This document shows positions 24,830 through 34,391 of a DNA stretch of 64,000 nt, one piece after another; the first letter of the stretch is position 1; the number at the start of each line of letters is the position of its first letter. The notes below the pieces were generated by a model, which searched no databases, was not told where the DNA came from, and saw nothing but the letters and a program-made list of their open reading frames with translations. Where the stretch lies: the IMG/VR virus record IMGVR_UViG_3300043420_001819, positions 19,428 through 83,427 of that record. The stretch is one strand, 5' to 3'. The translations under genes were made by a program, and so were the position numbers. The DNA is from a virus.

Positions 24830-27523
24830 TTATAATGTAACTGGGTAAGGGCCAGTCCAAGTAAGATTTGCTGTTGTAGCCGCTGCATTAGAAACAGTAT
24901 GAAGCAATGTCCAATTTACACCATCGTTAGAACCATATAAATTCCAGTCATCAGGGTTTCTACTAGTATTAGTTGCAGTATCGTTACCAGTTGCCCAGTT
25001 ATAACCATTAAAACTAACAGGTACTGACATATCCATTACTACAGACACCGTTGGAAGTTGATTAAAGTTTACTTTTGTAGTTAAACTTCCATCAACTAAT
25101 TTATCAGGAGATTCTCCTGCTATGTAAGTATTTGTTGAAGTTGCTATTGAACCTGTCATTAAAATATCATTATTATCTAATAATAATTTAAACTCTGATA
25201 TTTGACAATATACTGTTGAGTTACTTACCTTACCAGTAATTTCCCACTTTATATATCTATAAGATACAGTTACTTTTTCTTGTAAATCAGCTGGGGTAAC
25301 CACTACAGAAGTTCCTTGACTTTCATAAGAACCTAATTTAGTTTTTATTAAGTAAGTTCCTACAGAAGTAATTGGGTATGTTATAAATGTTTCATAATTA
25401 CTAGGAGTTACTGTTCCAAGCAATGTACTATTTTTATAAACATTAAATATACCCTCAACATTGCCTTCATCTTGTCCTGATAAAATAGTATCACAGTTTC
25501 TATAGTTAGCACCACTTAATCTTACACAAGGACTCCAAATCAATTCACCTGCAACACATCGTAATGAATTTACAGTATATGGTGTATCAATTTCACCATT
25601 GTATGTATAGTTTACTGTAGTTTCTTCAGATTGTGTAAATTGGTTTTCTGCATAAACATGGAAAGTAGGGGTTAATGAATAAAAAGATACTACTGGTAAC
25701 TCATTAGGTGCTATAGGACATAACCAAAATGCTTCACCAACAGTATGAGTAGTTCTATCATTCTGTATTCCTCGTACTATACCAGTTATCTCAAAAGTAT
25801 TATCGGAAACTTCAGTCATTGTTTGAAAACCTATTGCTTCATCACCCCAATAAGCTGCATATACAAGCCTTTGAAGGTCAGAGTCAGTTCCTGCAATATT
25901 ATAAAAGTCACCATCAGTATTTTCTACTGTTAGAACTACACTTCTATCTACTTCTCCATTATCAAGTGTTTCTATGTTTGTAACTGTAGCATATTTCCAC
26001 TCTTCAAATTGCATTGTGTCCTCGGTTACTTCATACCCTACCATGTTACGAACAGCAGAACTAACCCCAGGGTATGTAGCAGCTAGATGAACACCTTTAG
26101 TAGTAGTATTTTCTGGAGTACATGGAAATGCTTTTACCCTGTTAGGGACTGAATTTAACTCATATTGAGTAGACATTGTAAGTGTAACATTCGGTGTCCA
26201 TTCAATTGCTTGTGAGAATGAAAATATATCTTCAATAGCTTCAATAGTTAAGGAACTATCTCTTACAGCATCCCCAGTTATTTTAGTAACCCTAAAAACA
26301 ATCTCACTATCCCCAGTTAAATAAGTATCATTAAATAAAAACGTAGAACCGAGAGTATAATCTGGTAAATCAATAGGACTAATCTTAAAAGATATTTCTG
26401 CAAGTGGATTAGACATTTTAGTAAAATAAAGATTTGCTACTTGAGAAAAAGCCTCTTCAGTATTTATCATAGATAAATCTATCTCTTGACTTTTTATAAA
26501 CCCAGATACATCTAAAGCTGCAGGGTTTGATAAAGTAAGTGTATCAGACTTTGGTACTGATGTTGATGTAATATTTGAGTACTTAAATACAAAAGTATTA
26601 GGTAAGTCAGCTCTTGTTCCTCTAGAGAATTTAATATTAGAAGTCATATCAACAGTTACTAATGGAAGGTCATCGATAGTATAATCTGCTCTAAACAGCT
26701 TAAATACATATTTATCTGTTGTATAGTTATAGTATAAAACACCAGTAACATATCTTAAAATTTCTTGAATCCAATCTTTAATAGGCTTTGCTGAAGTTAT
26801 AAGAATATTTAACCCTAGTTTCTCATTATATAAAACTTCTGCTGCATAAGTGAAAGAGTCTTCGTCAATTTTACTTTTATTTACTCTTAATAAAGTTACT
26901 AAAATATCGTATAATATATACGCTGGATTGGCATTATGTATTTCAAGTACTTTAACATCATAATTTTCTTGAGCTTGTTCTGAAAATAAATTAATTACTG
27001 TTTGTAATAATGAAGATACAACGGCAGTGCCTGAATTATTATATGTATAGTTTATTTCTTCCCCATCCTCATTTACTGAAGTAATAACATGCTTAGTCCC
27101 AACAATGTCATAATATGAGCTATAATTAGGTAAAGATGAAGCTGACTCGATATTTATTCTTTTTACTAAAAATCCATACTGAGGGATACTTCTTACATTA
27201 TCTCCTATAAAAACCTGTGGAAATACTGTATATGCTACATTTTTATAAATTAAGTCTAACCCTGTTTTACTCTCCATATAACTATCTGGTGAAGTTTGGT
27301 CTCCAAAATAATTAATAAAAGTGGATGGCCCATTTCCAGAACCACCAACCTCAGAAGTAAGACCAGTTTGTGCTCTAATTGTTGCTCCGTTTGATGAAAC
27401 AGTCCCTGACCACATTTTAGTTTCATTTAAGTAAAAACCAATTATCTCATCTAACTCCTCACACAAAGCATAAGAAAAATCTAAAAAGTAGGCATAACCA
27501 ATTGTTTGTTTTTTACTACCCAT
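24830..27523 (-). CDS. Tail tip/host-specificity protein (J-like) with C-terminal discoidin domain
   Basis: An 897-residue protein. The N-terminus KKQTIGYAYFLDFSYALCE continues the J/GTA tail-hub pattern that the 74-residue upstream protein begins. The middle (about 200-560) has the hub and fibronectin-like sections of J-type proteins (VTVENTDGDFYNIAGTD, VRGIQNDRTTHTVGEAFWL). Residues about 750-897 form an F5/8 type C (discoidin) carbohydrate-binding domain (KLVDGSLTTKVNF, then DPDDWNLYGSNDG-like segment). It would form the tail tip and contact the host. Coupled to the upstream gene by TAATG. Confidence 0.82.
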   Translation of the reverse strand: MGSKKQTIGYAYFLDFSYALCEELDEIIGFYLNETKMWSGTVSSNGATIRAQTGLTSEVGGSGNGPSTFINYFGDQTSPDSYMESKTGLDLIYKNVAYTVFPQVFIGDNVRSIPQYGFLVKRINIESASSLPNYSSYYDIVGTKHVITSVNEDGEEINYTYNNSGTAVVSSLLQTVINLFSEQAQENYDVKVLEIHNANPAYILYDILVTLLRVNKSKIDEDSFTYAAEVLYNEKLGLNILITSAKPIKDWIQEILRYVTGVLYYNYTTDKYVFKLFRADYTIDDLPLVTVDMTSNIKFSRGTRADLPNTFVFKYSNITSTSVPKSDTLTLSNPAALDVSGFIKSQEIDLSMINTEEAFSQVANLYFTKMSNPLAEISFKISPIDLPDYTLGSTFLFNDTYLTGDSEIVFRVTKITGDAVRDSSLTIEAIEDIFSFSQAIEWTPNVTLTMSTQYELNSVPNRVKAFPCTPENTTTKGVHLAATYPGVSSAVRNMVGYEVTEDTMQFEEWKYATVTNIETLDNGEVDRSVVLTVENTDGDFYNIAGTDSDLQRLVYAAYWGDEAIGFQTMTEVSDNTFEITGIVRGIQNDRTTHTVGEAFWLCPIAPNELPVVSFYSLTPTFHVYAENQFTQSEETTVNYTYNGEIDTPYTVNSLRCVAGELIWSPCVRLSGANYRNCDTILSGQDEGNVEGIFNVYKNSTLLGTVTPSNYETFITYPITSVGTYLIKTKLGSYESQGTSVVVTPADLQEKVTVSYRYIKWEITGKVSNSTVYCQISEFKLLLDNNDILMTGSIATSTNTYIAGESPDKLVDGSLTTKVNFNQLPTVSVVMDMSVPVSFNGYNWATGNDTATNTSRNPDDWNLYGSNDGVNWTLLHTVSNAAATTANLTWTGPYPVTL

Positions 27524-27747
27524 TACTTACCACCAGATTTAATTGCTTTTGATTTTAAATTATCATACCAAATACAATTTCCCTTTATGTAAGTTGTTCC
27601 ATATACTTTTGGAACTACTTTTGAGTTAGTGTTATCTGGTATTTGAAAATCTTCAAGAGTAGCAGGAGACATTGCCAAGTCATTAGGTACTGGCATAAAA
27701 ATATAAGCTACAATTAATAATGCAGCAGTAATATAAAATAAAGGCAT
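27523..27747 (-). CDS. Separate N-terminal piece of the J-like tail hub
   Basis: A 74-residue protein with a hydrophobic N-terminus (FYITAALLIVAYIF) and then LEDFQIPDNTNSKVVPKVYG and TYIKGNCIWY, which is the segment that normally precedes KxxY-Y in single-chain tail hub proteins. Its TAA overlaps the ATG of the 897-residue gene (TAATG). The hub therefore appears to be split into two coupled genes. The hydrophobic start may anchor it in the tail channel or be a membrane segment. Confidence 0.7.
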   Translation of the reverse strand: MPLFYITAALLIVAYIFMPVPNDLAMSPATLEDFQIPDNTNSKVVPKVYGTTYIKGNCIWYDNLKSKAIKSGGK

Positions 27748-28484
27748 TATATTGACTCCAAAGAAGGATTTTTAGGCGGAACTAATGGAAATCCACCGAA
27801 ATTAGTTTTATTATTAAATTTTACTGAGCAAGTACTATATGATTTATCACAACCTTGCTTTAAAGAAATTACTGATGGTGTTTGGGTTATTCTAGTGTCA
27901 AGGTATAATACACCCCCAGAATCATGCTTTAGTATATATGCTGTTTCTGTATTATTAGTTGTAAGTACTCCTCCAGTATATAAACCAGTACTTCCCGCTA
28001 TTGATGGTACAGTTACAGCATTTTGACTTCCTGCAACAGTAAACTCAGTTATATTAGTGGTATAGGCAGAGGAGCTTAATCCGCAATTACCATCATATAA
28101 GATAAAAGGACAACTTGTACTATAAGTACGATAAGGAACTTCACTATCAAAAAACACCTCTTTCTTTTTAAATTTTAAATCAACTTCAAATCTTTCCCTA
28201 TCAAAGTCCAATTTAACTAATATTCCACTAAATATTTCTAAACCACTCGCATAATCATAAATATTTAAGAATAACTCTGCACTAGGGGCGTATAATACAA
28301 ATTTAGTAAAAGGGTCAGTATCTAGCTTAGTTGTAACTCTAACTTCAGAATCAGTTAACTCCATAGTCAACTCAGTTCTTGCAAATGATGAGGCTGAGTA
28401 AATATACCCATTATACTCTATATCATCAGCAGATGCAGCATATCTATATGTTAGTCCTTGGTAAGTTACTTTATACAATTCCAC
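27747..28484 (-). CDS. Baseplate hub protein (BR0599/GTA family)
   Basis: A 245-residue protein of the tail hub family found next to J-like proteins. The diagnostic motifs are CPFILYDGNCGL (about 123-134) and a C-terminal cluster GCDKSYSTCSVKFNNKTNFGGFP, where two cysteines and the NFGGFP loop are conserved. The start codon is GTG at 28484. The gene stop and the next start overlap by one base. An ACGATTATAG motif lies 29 nt upstream inside the preceding gene. Confidence 0.85.
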   Translation of the reverse strand: MELYKVTYQGLTYRYAASADDIEYNGYIYSASSFARTELTMELTDSEVRVTTKLDTDPFTKFVLYAPSAELFLNIYDYASGLEIFSGILVKLDFDRERFEVDLKFKKKEVFFDSEVPYRTYSTSCPFILYDGNCGLSSSAYTTNITEFTVAGSQNAVTVPSIAGSTGLYTGGVLTTNNTETAYILKHDSGGVLYLDTRITQTPSVISLKQGCDKSYSTCSVKFNNKTNFGGFPLVPPKNPSLESI

Positions 28485-28496
28485 TTTATATCCCTG

Positions 28497-29555
28497 TTAT
28501 AGCTGTATCAAACTATAATCGTTGTATAGCTCTATTATATTTAATTTAACCGATGATTTATTAATATCATCTAAGTCAAAACTAATAGTATCTGTATCTA
28601 ATCTACAAAAGTATAAAAACTGTGCATTAAGACATGAGCTAGTACTTAACCCATCTGGTAACGGAGTATCAAGTACGATAACATCACAAGTACCGTATGT
28701 TTCATTTACTTTACTTTCACAAGAAGTAATTACCCCAAAGTAGTTATAATCAGGTAAGTATAAAATCTTTGTAACCTGATTTAATGCCATTGCTGCGAAT
28801 GAATTTTTTATTACTAAAAAATTTTCTCCACCTATAGGTTGTTCAGCTATTGATAGTTCAGGAATAAAAGAAGGAAATAAAAATGATTTGTATTTACCTT
28901 TTAAGGTACTAAACCATGACTTTAAAGCTAACCTATCGTAAACGTCGTCTTGTTTTAAAGTTACTGAAAATTTCTTATAAGGGTTCTTATCAGATATTCT
29001 GTACTGCTTTTGAAATTCTTCACCAGCTACTACATACTTATGGTCTAAAACTTCACTAACACTATCAAAAATTTCAAAAGGAAACATTGTTTTTGAAAGA
29101 ATAGGCAGAACTTCAATAGGTAAATCTACATAAGCTGTGTCTGATGGAGACATCCATGTTGTATTAAGAGTTGCAGTAGTTGTAGGTCCAACCATTCTTA
29201 CTCTTATGGTATTAATGCCAATAGGAAGCGTTATTGCCCCAACTCCACTATTAAGAGAAGAAAATGCTACATATTCTCCATTTACAAAAATATCTGCCCT
29301 TACATTAGCTCCAACTATTACTTTAAAGTAATATTCCCCATGCTCTACAATATTTATGTCAGACTCTAAAACTGCAAATACTGATGAGGGTGTATTAAGA
29401 TAATCTGTTGTAACAATATTCAAAGAATCTACATAAAAATTACTTGCTAATAAACTATTACGTTGATAAGTAGTCTGTATTTCATCCATTCCGTAATAAG
29501 TATTAGGTAAGGTATATCCCGATGCATCATAGTATTTAATAAAAAATCTTTTCAT
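28497..29555 (-). CDS. Distal tail-type protein with small PA14-like insert
   Basis: A 352-residue protein. Residues about 65-130 read like a shortened PA14-type sandwich (GEYYFKVIVGANVRADIFVN, then PIGINTIRVRMVG). The C-terminal half contains LALKSWFSTLKGKYKSFLFPS, the pattern of distal tail proteins that connect tube and tip. It lies between the PA14 protein and the hub. Confidence in a tail role is good, in the exact position moderate. Confidence 0.7.
   Translation of the reverse strand: MKRFFIKYYDASGYTLPNTYYGMDEIQTTYQRNSLLASNFYVDSLNIVTTDYLNTPSSVFAVLESDINIVEHGEYYFKVIVGANVRADIFVNGEYVAFSSLNSGVGAITLPIGINTIRVRMVGPTTTATLNTTWMSPSDTAYVDLPIEVLPILSKTMFPFEIFDSVSEVLDHKYVVAGEEFQKQYRISDKNPYKKFSVTLKQDDVYDRLALKSWFSTLKGKYKSFLFPSFIPELSIAEQPIGGENFLVIKNSFAAMALNQVTKILYLPDYNYFGVITSCESKVNETYGTCDVIVLDTPLPDGLSTSSCLNAQFLYFCRLDTDTISFDLDDINKSSVKLNIIELYNDYSLIQL
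28513..28522 (-). promoter_or_regulatory. ACGATWAT motif before the hub gene
   Basis: On the minus strand ACGATTATAG, 29 nt before the GTG start at 28484 but inside the 3' end of the preceding gene. Same form as at 40576-40585. Because it is inside a coding region it could be a chance match. Confidence 0.35.
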
Positions 29556-31498
29556 TATAATTCTTTCAAGTTCATACTAATATTTTGACCAGCACCGGTA
29601 ATATATGCTCTTGACATAGAGGTATTTGGTGTTCCTAATATAAGAGGAAGGATAAAACTATTATTATCAACTGTAACGTTTTTATTTATTACGAGGTAAT
29701 TATCTAATACATTTACAATTTTTGCTAAAATTGCTGTATACTCATCTAGATAAATACCTATAAAATCATCAACATTAAATACTCCATAATAAGTATCACA
29801 AGGTATTAGTGAGCTATTTACAACTGAGTCTGTTGTTTTTGTAGCAAATGCCCATAGTGGTTGGTACATTGCTTCATACATACCAAAATATACTGTATTT
29901 TGTACAAACATACTATCCCTAATAGACCCTGAAGTAATTGAGTATTTAACTTCTCTTTTTGGTTTATTAGAAACAAATGTTCTTTTTTCTTTACCAGTAG
30001 TAGTAGTAAATATATTAGTTTTAAAAGAGTAAGATTCTGAGTAAGTATTTTTATTTGGTTGATACGTATATATAATCGTAGGTGAACGCTCTACTTCTAC
30101 CCACCAATAAATACTTGCTACATCAAAGTTAAAATAAATATTTCCACTTACAGACTCATCTCCATCCATTAGTGATGCTGTAATATAAACAGTTACTGAC
30201 GTATTTGCTGGTATTTCATATCCTGGTGTTAGCCCAGAAACTTCTAACCCATAGGTAGAAGGAATATCAAATGAATCAAAATAAATTGACTCTAATCTTT
30301 TATTTATAATAGTTACTTCAATAACTTTGTCAGCTGTTATACTCCCGTATAATAAGTTTCTATTCCCAGGAACAGTAAAAATTTCATTTGCAGATAGATT
30401 AGTTAGAGTATCACCATTAAAAATATAACTAGTATATTCTTCTTGAGTAGACGTTGTAAATTCAAGTCCAGCTATAACTCCAGTATAATACGTTGGAGAG
30501 ATGGTTGTACCAGTACTACTAGTTATAGTACCTGCTACGCCAGCATAATAATCAATAGTAGTATTAAATACTGAAGGAGTTTCCTCCATTACATAATTAG
30601 TATTACTATCTTCTAAAATTTCTCCAGGAGTAGTAATATAAGCATTAACACCCCCAGGTTCAGATACAGAGTAAACAGAAGGATGAGTATTAACCCCAAG
30701 CGTAAACAATAGTGAGTCATTAACTTCTGAAGTTCTTACTAGCTCCCAATTATCAACTGCTATTTTAGAGGTATCTACTCCACCAGTAAGTGAAGTATAG
30801 AACTCAGTTGAAGGAATAACAGATAAAGACCCTTGGCTAGGTTTTTTCCAACCAACAGCAATACCATCTCCACCTCCTACTTCTTCCATCCTACAGCTAA
30901 TTGAGTAGTAGTTTCCAGCTTCTAAATAAATAGTACCAGTAGCAGATGCAGGCCTACTACTATTAAATCCATGGCCACCGTAGTAATAAGCTACTGCAAC
31001 CCCATTAACAATAATATCACATGCATCATCACCATCTACAGCAAAAGTATATAATCCAGTTTCATCTGCATAAATATAGCCATCTACTTTCCAAGAATAG
31101 CTCTCAGCAGGGAGGTATACTGGTTTATTTCCTGTTATACCAAGTATACTTGATTGATTAGTACTTCCCCAAAATACATTATCAGTATGTGTTCCTGTAC
31201 CACCAAACGTAACCCAAGAGTTATTATCATCATAAAAAGCATCTAACTCTGCTGTAGTAGTTGGATGAGTAGTTGATGTATGGGCATACCAAGTATATGT
31301 TAGTTGTCCATTTATAAATTTAGTATATTTACTAACTTGTACATTAGTAGATATTATTGATAAATTATCAGAAGTAGAGGATAGCTCTGAAAGTCCGTCT
31401 ACTTCAATACCTAAGGATAATGCTAGTAAACTAACTCCAGAGGAGGGTAATGAAGAAGACTCTATCCCTTCCGGAAATGCAATTACCGAGTAGGCCAT
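29555..31498 (-). CDS. Tail protein with PA14 carbohydrate-binding domain
   Basis: A 647-residue protein. A PA14 domain occupies about 85-245 (VDGYIYADETGLYTFAVDGDD near 138, YYGGHGFNSS, then YLEAGNYYSISCRMEEVGGGD), a fold that binds glycans. The middle is beta-rich, and the last 170 residues (REVKYSITSGSIRDSMFVQN region) look like a phage tail attachment part. It would add a sugar-binding module to the tail tip. Located between distal tail and LamG proteins. Confidence 0.8.
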   Translation of the reverse strand: MAYSVIAFPEGIESSSLPSSGVSLLALSLGIEVDGLSELSSTSDNLSIISTNVQVSKYTKFINGQLTYTWYAHTSTTHPTTTAELDAFYDDNNSWVTFGGTGTHTDNVFWGSTNQSSILGITGNKPVYLPAESYSWKVDGYIYADETGLYTFAVDGDDACDIIVNGVAVAYYYGGHGFNSSRPASATGTIYLEAGNYYSISCRMEEVGGGDGIAVGWKKPSQGSLSVIPSTEFYTSLTGGVDTSKIAVDNWELVRTSEVNDSLLFTLGVNTHPSVYSVSEPGGVNAYITTPGEILEDSNTNYVMEETPSVFNTTIDYYAGVAGTITSSTGTTISPTYYTGVIAGLEFTTSTQEEYTSYIFNGDTLTNLSANEIFTVPGNRNLLYGSITADKVIEVTIINKRLESIYFDSFDIPSTYGLEVSGLTPGYEIPANTSVTVYITASLMDGDESVSGNIYFNFDVASIYWWVEVERSPTIIYTYQPNKNTYSESYSFKTNIFTTTTGKEKRTFVSNKPKREVKYSITSGSIRDSMFVQNTVYFGMYEAMYQPLWAFATKTTDSVVNSSLIPCDTYYGVFNVDDFIGIYLDEYTAILAKIVNVLDNYLVINKNVTVDNNSFILPLILGTPNTSMSRAYITGAGQNISMNLKEL

Positions 31499-31501
31499 TT
31501 A

Positions 31502-32869
31502 TTACTCCACTGCTAAAGCGATTCTATTACTTGTATCCAAAGGAAAACTAAAATATGTTTTTGAGTTTACTGAAAGAGTTGTTGCAACTGCAGGAGTTAC
31601 TCCGTAGTGTTTGAATAAATTGTGTACTGCTCCAATAGGTTTATACTCTGAATTATCTGTAACAGTTTCATTTATACCTACAACATATTGAGTTAAGTAT
31701 AGTTCACCAGTATAATGATTATAACCAGCTGTGGTGTAATTACTAGGAGTAACTAAATCATTATACCCCTGAAGAGCATCTACAGAAGTTGTAGTATAAT
31801 TACCATACCAACTACCGTTATATTTTAAGTAGAATGGGTTTGTCCCAGTTTCCTCTGTTGCTGTAGAATCATTATACCTTCTATACTCGGACCCAGTAGC
31901 ATAAATTCCATCAGTATAGTTAAAGAACTTATCTACAACACCACTATAGAAATATCTATAAGCTTTTCCTCTATCAGTTAAGTGATTTGTATATAAACTA
32001 AAATAAAAATGATTATCATCTATAATAAATGTTAGGTATGATGGTTCTTTTTGGTGATAAAAATCTGGTACTCTCATTGTCCAAAAGTCATAAATAATAT
32101 TATCATTACTTTGAATAGTCCCAGGTTGTCTATCTACTGCTAAATTTGTATCAAATCCACCATTTACATAAAATTCTAATCTACTTTTATCAATATTCCA
32201 CTTAATTGAATAATATACAACAGTACCGTCTGACGTTGTTTTATGGACATATAACTCAGTTTTTCTATTACCACACGAAATATAATCTGCTGGGTTAGTG
32301 ATATATATTCTAACACCTGTACAAGATACATAAGTTCCCGCACCTGATAATGCAATAATTGGGTAATTAGACGGTTTTGTAAATCCAACTCCGTATGTAT
32401 ATGCATAGTTAGTTCCAGCACATGTCATTGTTGGGCTACTTGCAGATACCATATTAACATAATTCCCCTCCCAATCATAGCCCCTTACTGTAGTACTCCC
32501 AGACACAGTACCAGCACTACAACCTTCTACCCAAGAAAAATCAGCTGAAAGACTTAATCCATCGAGTGCTGGGGAAGCAACGTAAGAGTAATAAAGAGCA
32601 TAAAGGGAAGAGTTAATAGATGCATTACATCGTCTAAATCCGAAGTTTTTATCATCACTATCCCCCCCATTAAATGACCCAGTAGTATACTGTAGGTTAT
32701 AATGATAAAGTCTATAAAGTAAACCTATACCATTATCAAATACTTCTTCAGTACTTGACTTATCTATTGTCCAACCAGCGTTTGTAAATTCTGTTTCTAA
32801 AAAATCTAAAATATTTGTTGTTGATACTTTAGCAAATAAGTAAGAATCAGTTTGATGATTAACGTACAT
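31502..32869 (-). CDS. Tail tip-associated protein
   Basis: A 455-residue, tyrosine-rich protein (repeated YTT, YNH, YYS) with the start MYVNHQTDSYLFAKVSTTNI and a predominance of strands. The segment ILDFLETEFTNAGWT in the first 35 residues parallels NFNEMFADLDTLLAGEGW in the next protein, suggesting a shared small N-terminal module that docks both to the tail. I do not recognise the rest. Structural by context. Confidence 0.6.
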   Translation of the reverse strand: MYVNHQTDSYLFAKVSTTNILDFLETEFTNAGWTIDKSSTEEVFDNGIGLLYRLYHYNLQYTTGSFNGGDSDDKNFGFRRCNASINSSLYALYYSYVASPALDGLSLSADFSWVEGCSAGTVSGSTTVRGYDWEGNYVNMVSASSPTMTCAGTNYAYTYGVGFTKPSNYPIIALSGAGTYVSCTGVRIYITNPADYISCGNRKTELYVHKTTSDGTVVYYSIKWNIDKSRLEFYVNGGFDTNLAVDRQPGTIQSNDNIIYDFWTMRVPDFYHQKEPSYLTFIIDDNHFYFSLYTNHLTDRGKAYRYFYSGVVDKFFNYTDGIYATGSEYRRYNDSTATEETGTNPFYLKYNGSWYGNYTTTSVDALQGYNDLVTPSNYTTAGYNHYTGELYLTQYVVGINETVTDNSEYKPIGAVHNLFKHYGVTPAVATTLSVNSKTYFSFPLDTSNRIALAVE

Positions 32870-32878
32870 GTATTTTCC

Positions 32879-34381
32879 TTAACTTAATTTAATTGCAAAA
32901 TAGTGATTTCCAACAGAAACATCTCCATCAGCTAATACTACATAATCATTAGCCCCAATAGTGATAATATCTTCTACTGATGCCTGTGATGATGCTACTA
33001 CATAAACACCCGTAGCAATCCCAATAGCATGAGAATTATAAGATATATTTACTGCCGCCATATATGTTGTATTTGAAATAGAAGTGAGACCACTTAATTG
33101 AGTATTAATACTACCAACCGTTGAATTAACATACCCACTATAACCTAATCTATAACTATTATTACTACTATACATTAAGCCACTTCTAAAAGACGTATTA
33201 ATACTAGTCCAAAGGTATGTTGATGTTGTTGTAGTACCTGCAGTAAATACAGCATTACCATCATTCCCTAACGCAGTTATTTTTCCAATATACCCAGTTT
33301 GGTAAAGGGGTGTGCTCCTAATAGCAGTTTCATCATGAAGTTTATATGAAATACATACTCTATCTTGAGATACGACTAACCAATATTTTTTTAATGTAGT
33401 AGATATTGGGCTTACTCCTGCTAAATATTTTTTAGTGCTCTCTAGCCCAGCGGTAGTTGTAACATTTTCTGTCGTACCAAATACAGTAGTATCCATAGTA
33501 TAAAGTGGACTTTTAAGTTCAATATTATTACTACTATTCATACCTATGTATATAGTTATTTTAGAACCATTTGTAGTAGTATTTGAATAGTATCCACCAG
33601 GATACGCTCCAACATTATAAGTATAATGCTCAAATACATTAGCATCTGAGGGTAAAACTTTTGTAGTTTTAAGAGATAAAGCTGTAATCTCTGTTTCAGT
33701 TAGAACTTTATCCCAAACAATTATTTCGTCATATGATGTAGTTGTAGTAGACCCATGAATTTGATAAAGGATACCATAATGCGTATAAGTACTCTCTATA
33801 GAATGTGAATTTATATACGTACCATTAATATAAAACTTAACCTCAGAGTCCGTAGTAGAATATGTAAATGTTAATAATTCCCAATCCCTACCTGTTTTAT
33901 CAGCAAAATAATCATCCATACAGCGAGTAAATGTCTCAAGCCAACGTTCATTAACGGTGATAGCTGCATCTTTTCCAAAACCTAGTCTTGGCCCCATCCG
34001 TAAGGCTGCTGTATTATAAGGTCCATCAATTACTTTTGTAGGATAATATGTTGATGCTGTATCAAGCAAACAATCATCCATTTTTATCCACATAGATATT
34101 GAGAACTCAGTAGGGTATTGAGTAAAATATGCAGCGTCTAGTTCAGCTTTTGTATAATTAGTACTAGTAAAATAATTATCAGGGTTTAAACGTAACCCTA
34201 TTGTATCAGAGTATTTTCCGGGTCGTGTGCTACATGAACCAGTTAAAACAATACCTCTTGATGTAGTTAAAGACCCACATGTTCCTTCTTCAAGTTTTTC
34301 CCAACCCTCTCCGGCTAGGAGAGTGTCTAAATCTGCAAACATTTCATTGAAGTTTTTTTCAACACCTACTATATATGCCAC
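32879..34381 (-). CDS. Tail tip protein with LamG/concanavalin-like domain
   Basis: A 500-residue protein. Residues about 90-240 fit a laminin-G-like jelly roll (TEFSISMWIKM, WELLTFTYS, SEVKFYINGTYI, YDEIIVWDKVLTETEITAL), a fold that binds sugars or proteins. The first 30 residues share a module with the 455-residue neighbour. The C-terminal half is strand-rich and unrecognised. It follows the tape measure gene by 10 nt. Confidence 0.78.
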   Translation of the reverse strand: MAYIVGVEKNFNEMFADLDTLLAGEGWEKLEEGTCGSLTTSRGIVLTGSCSTRPGKYSDTIGLRLNPDNYFTSTNYTKAELDAAYFTQYPTEFSISMWIKMDDCLLDTASTYYPTKVIDGPYNTAALRMGPRLGFGKDAAITVNERWLETFTRCMDDYFADKTGRDWELLTFTYSTTDSEVKFYINGTYINSHSIESTYTHYGILYQIHGSTTTTSYDEIIVWDKVLTETEITALSLKTTKVLPSDANVFEHYTYNVGAYPGGYYSNTTTNGSKITIYIGMNSSNNIELKSPLYTMDTTVFGTTENVTTTAGLESTKKYLAGVSPISTTLKKYWLVVSQDRVCISYKLHDETAIRSTPLYQTGYIGKITALGNDGNAVFTAGTTTTSTYLWTSINTSFRSGLMYSSNNSYRLGYSGYVNSTVGSINTQLSGLTSISNTTYMAAVNISYNSHAIGIATGVYVVASSQASVEDIITIGANDYVVLADGDVSVGNHYFAIKLS

Positions 34382-34391
34382 ATTTTATCCT

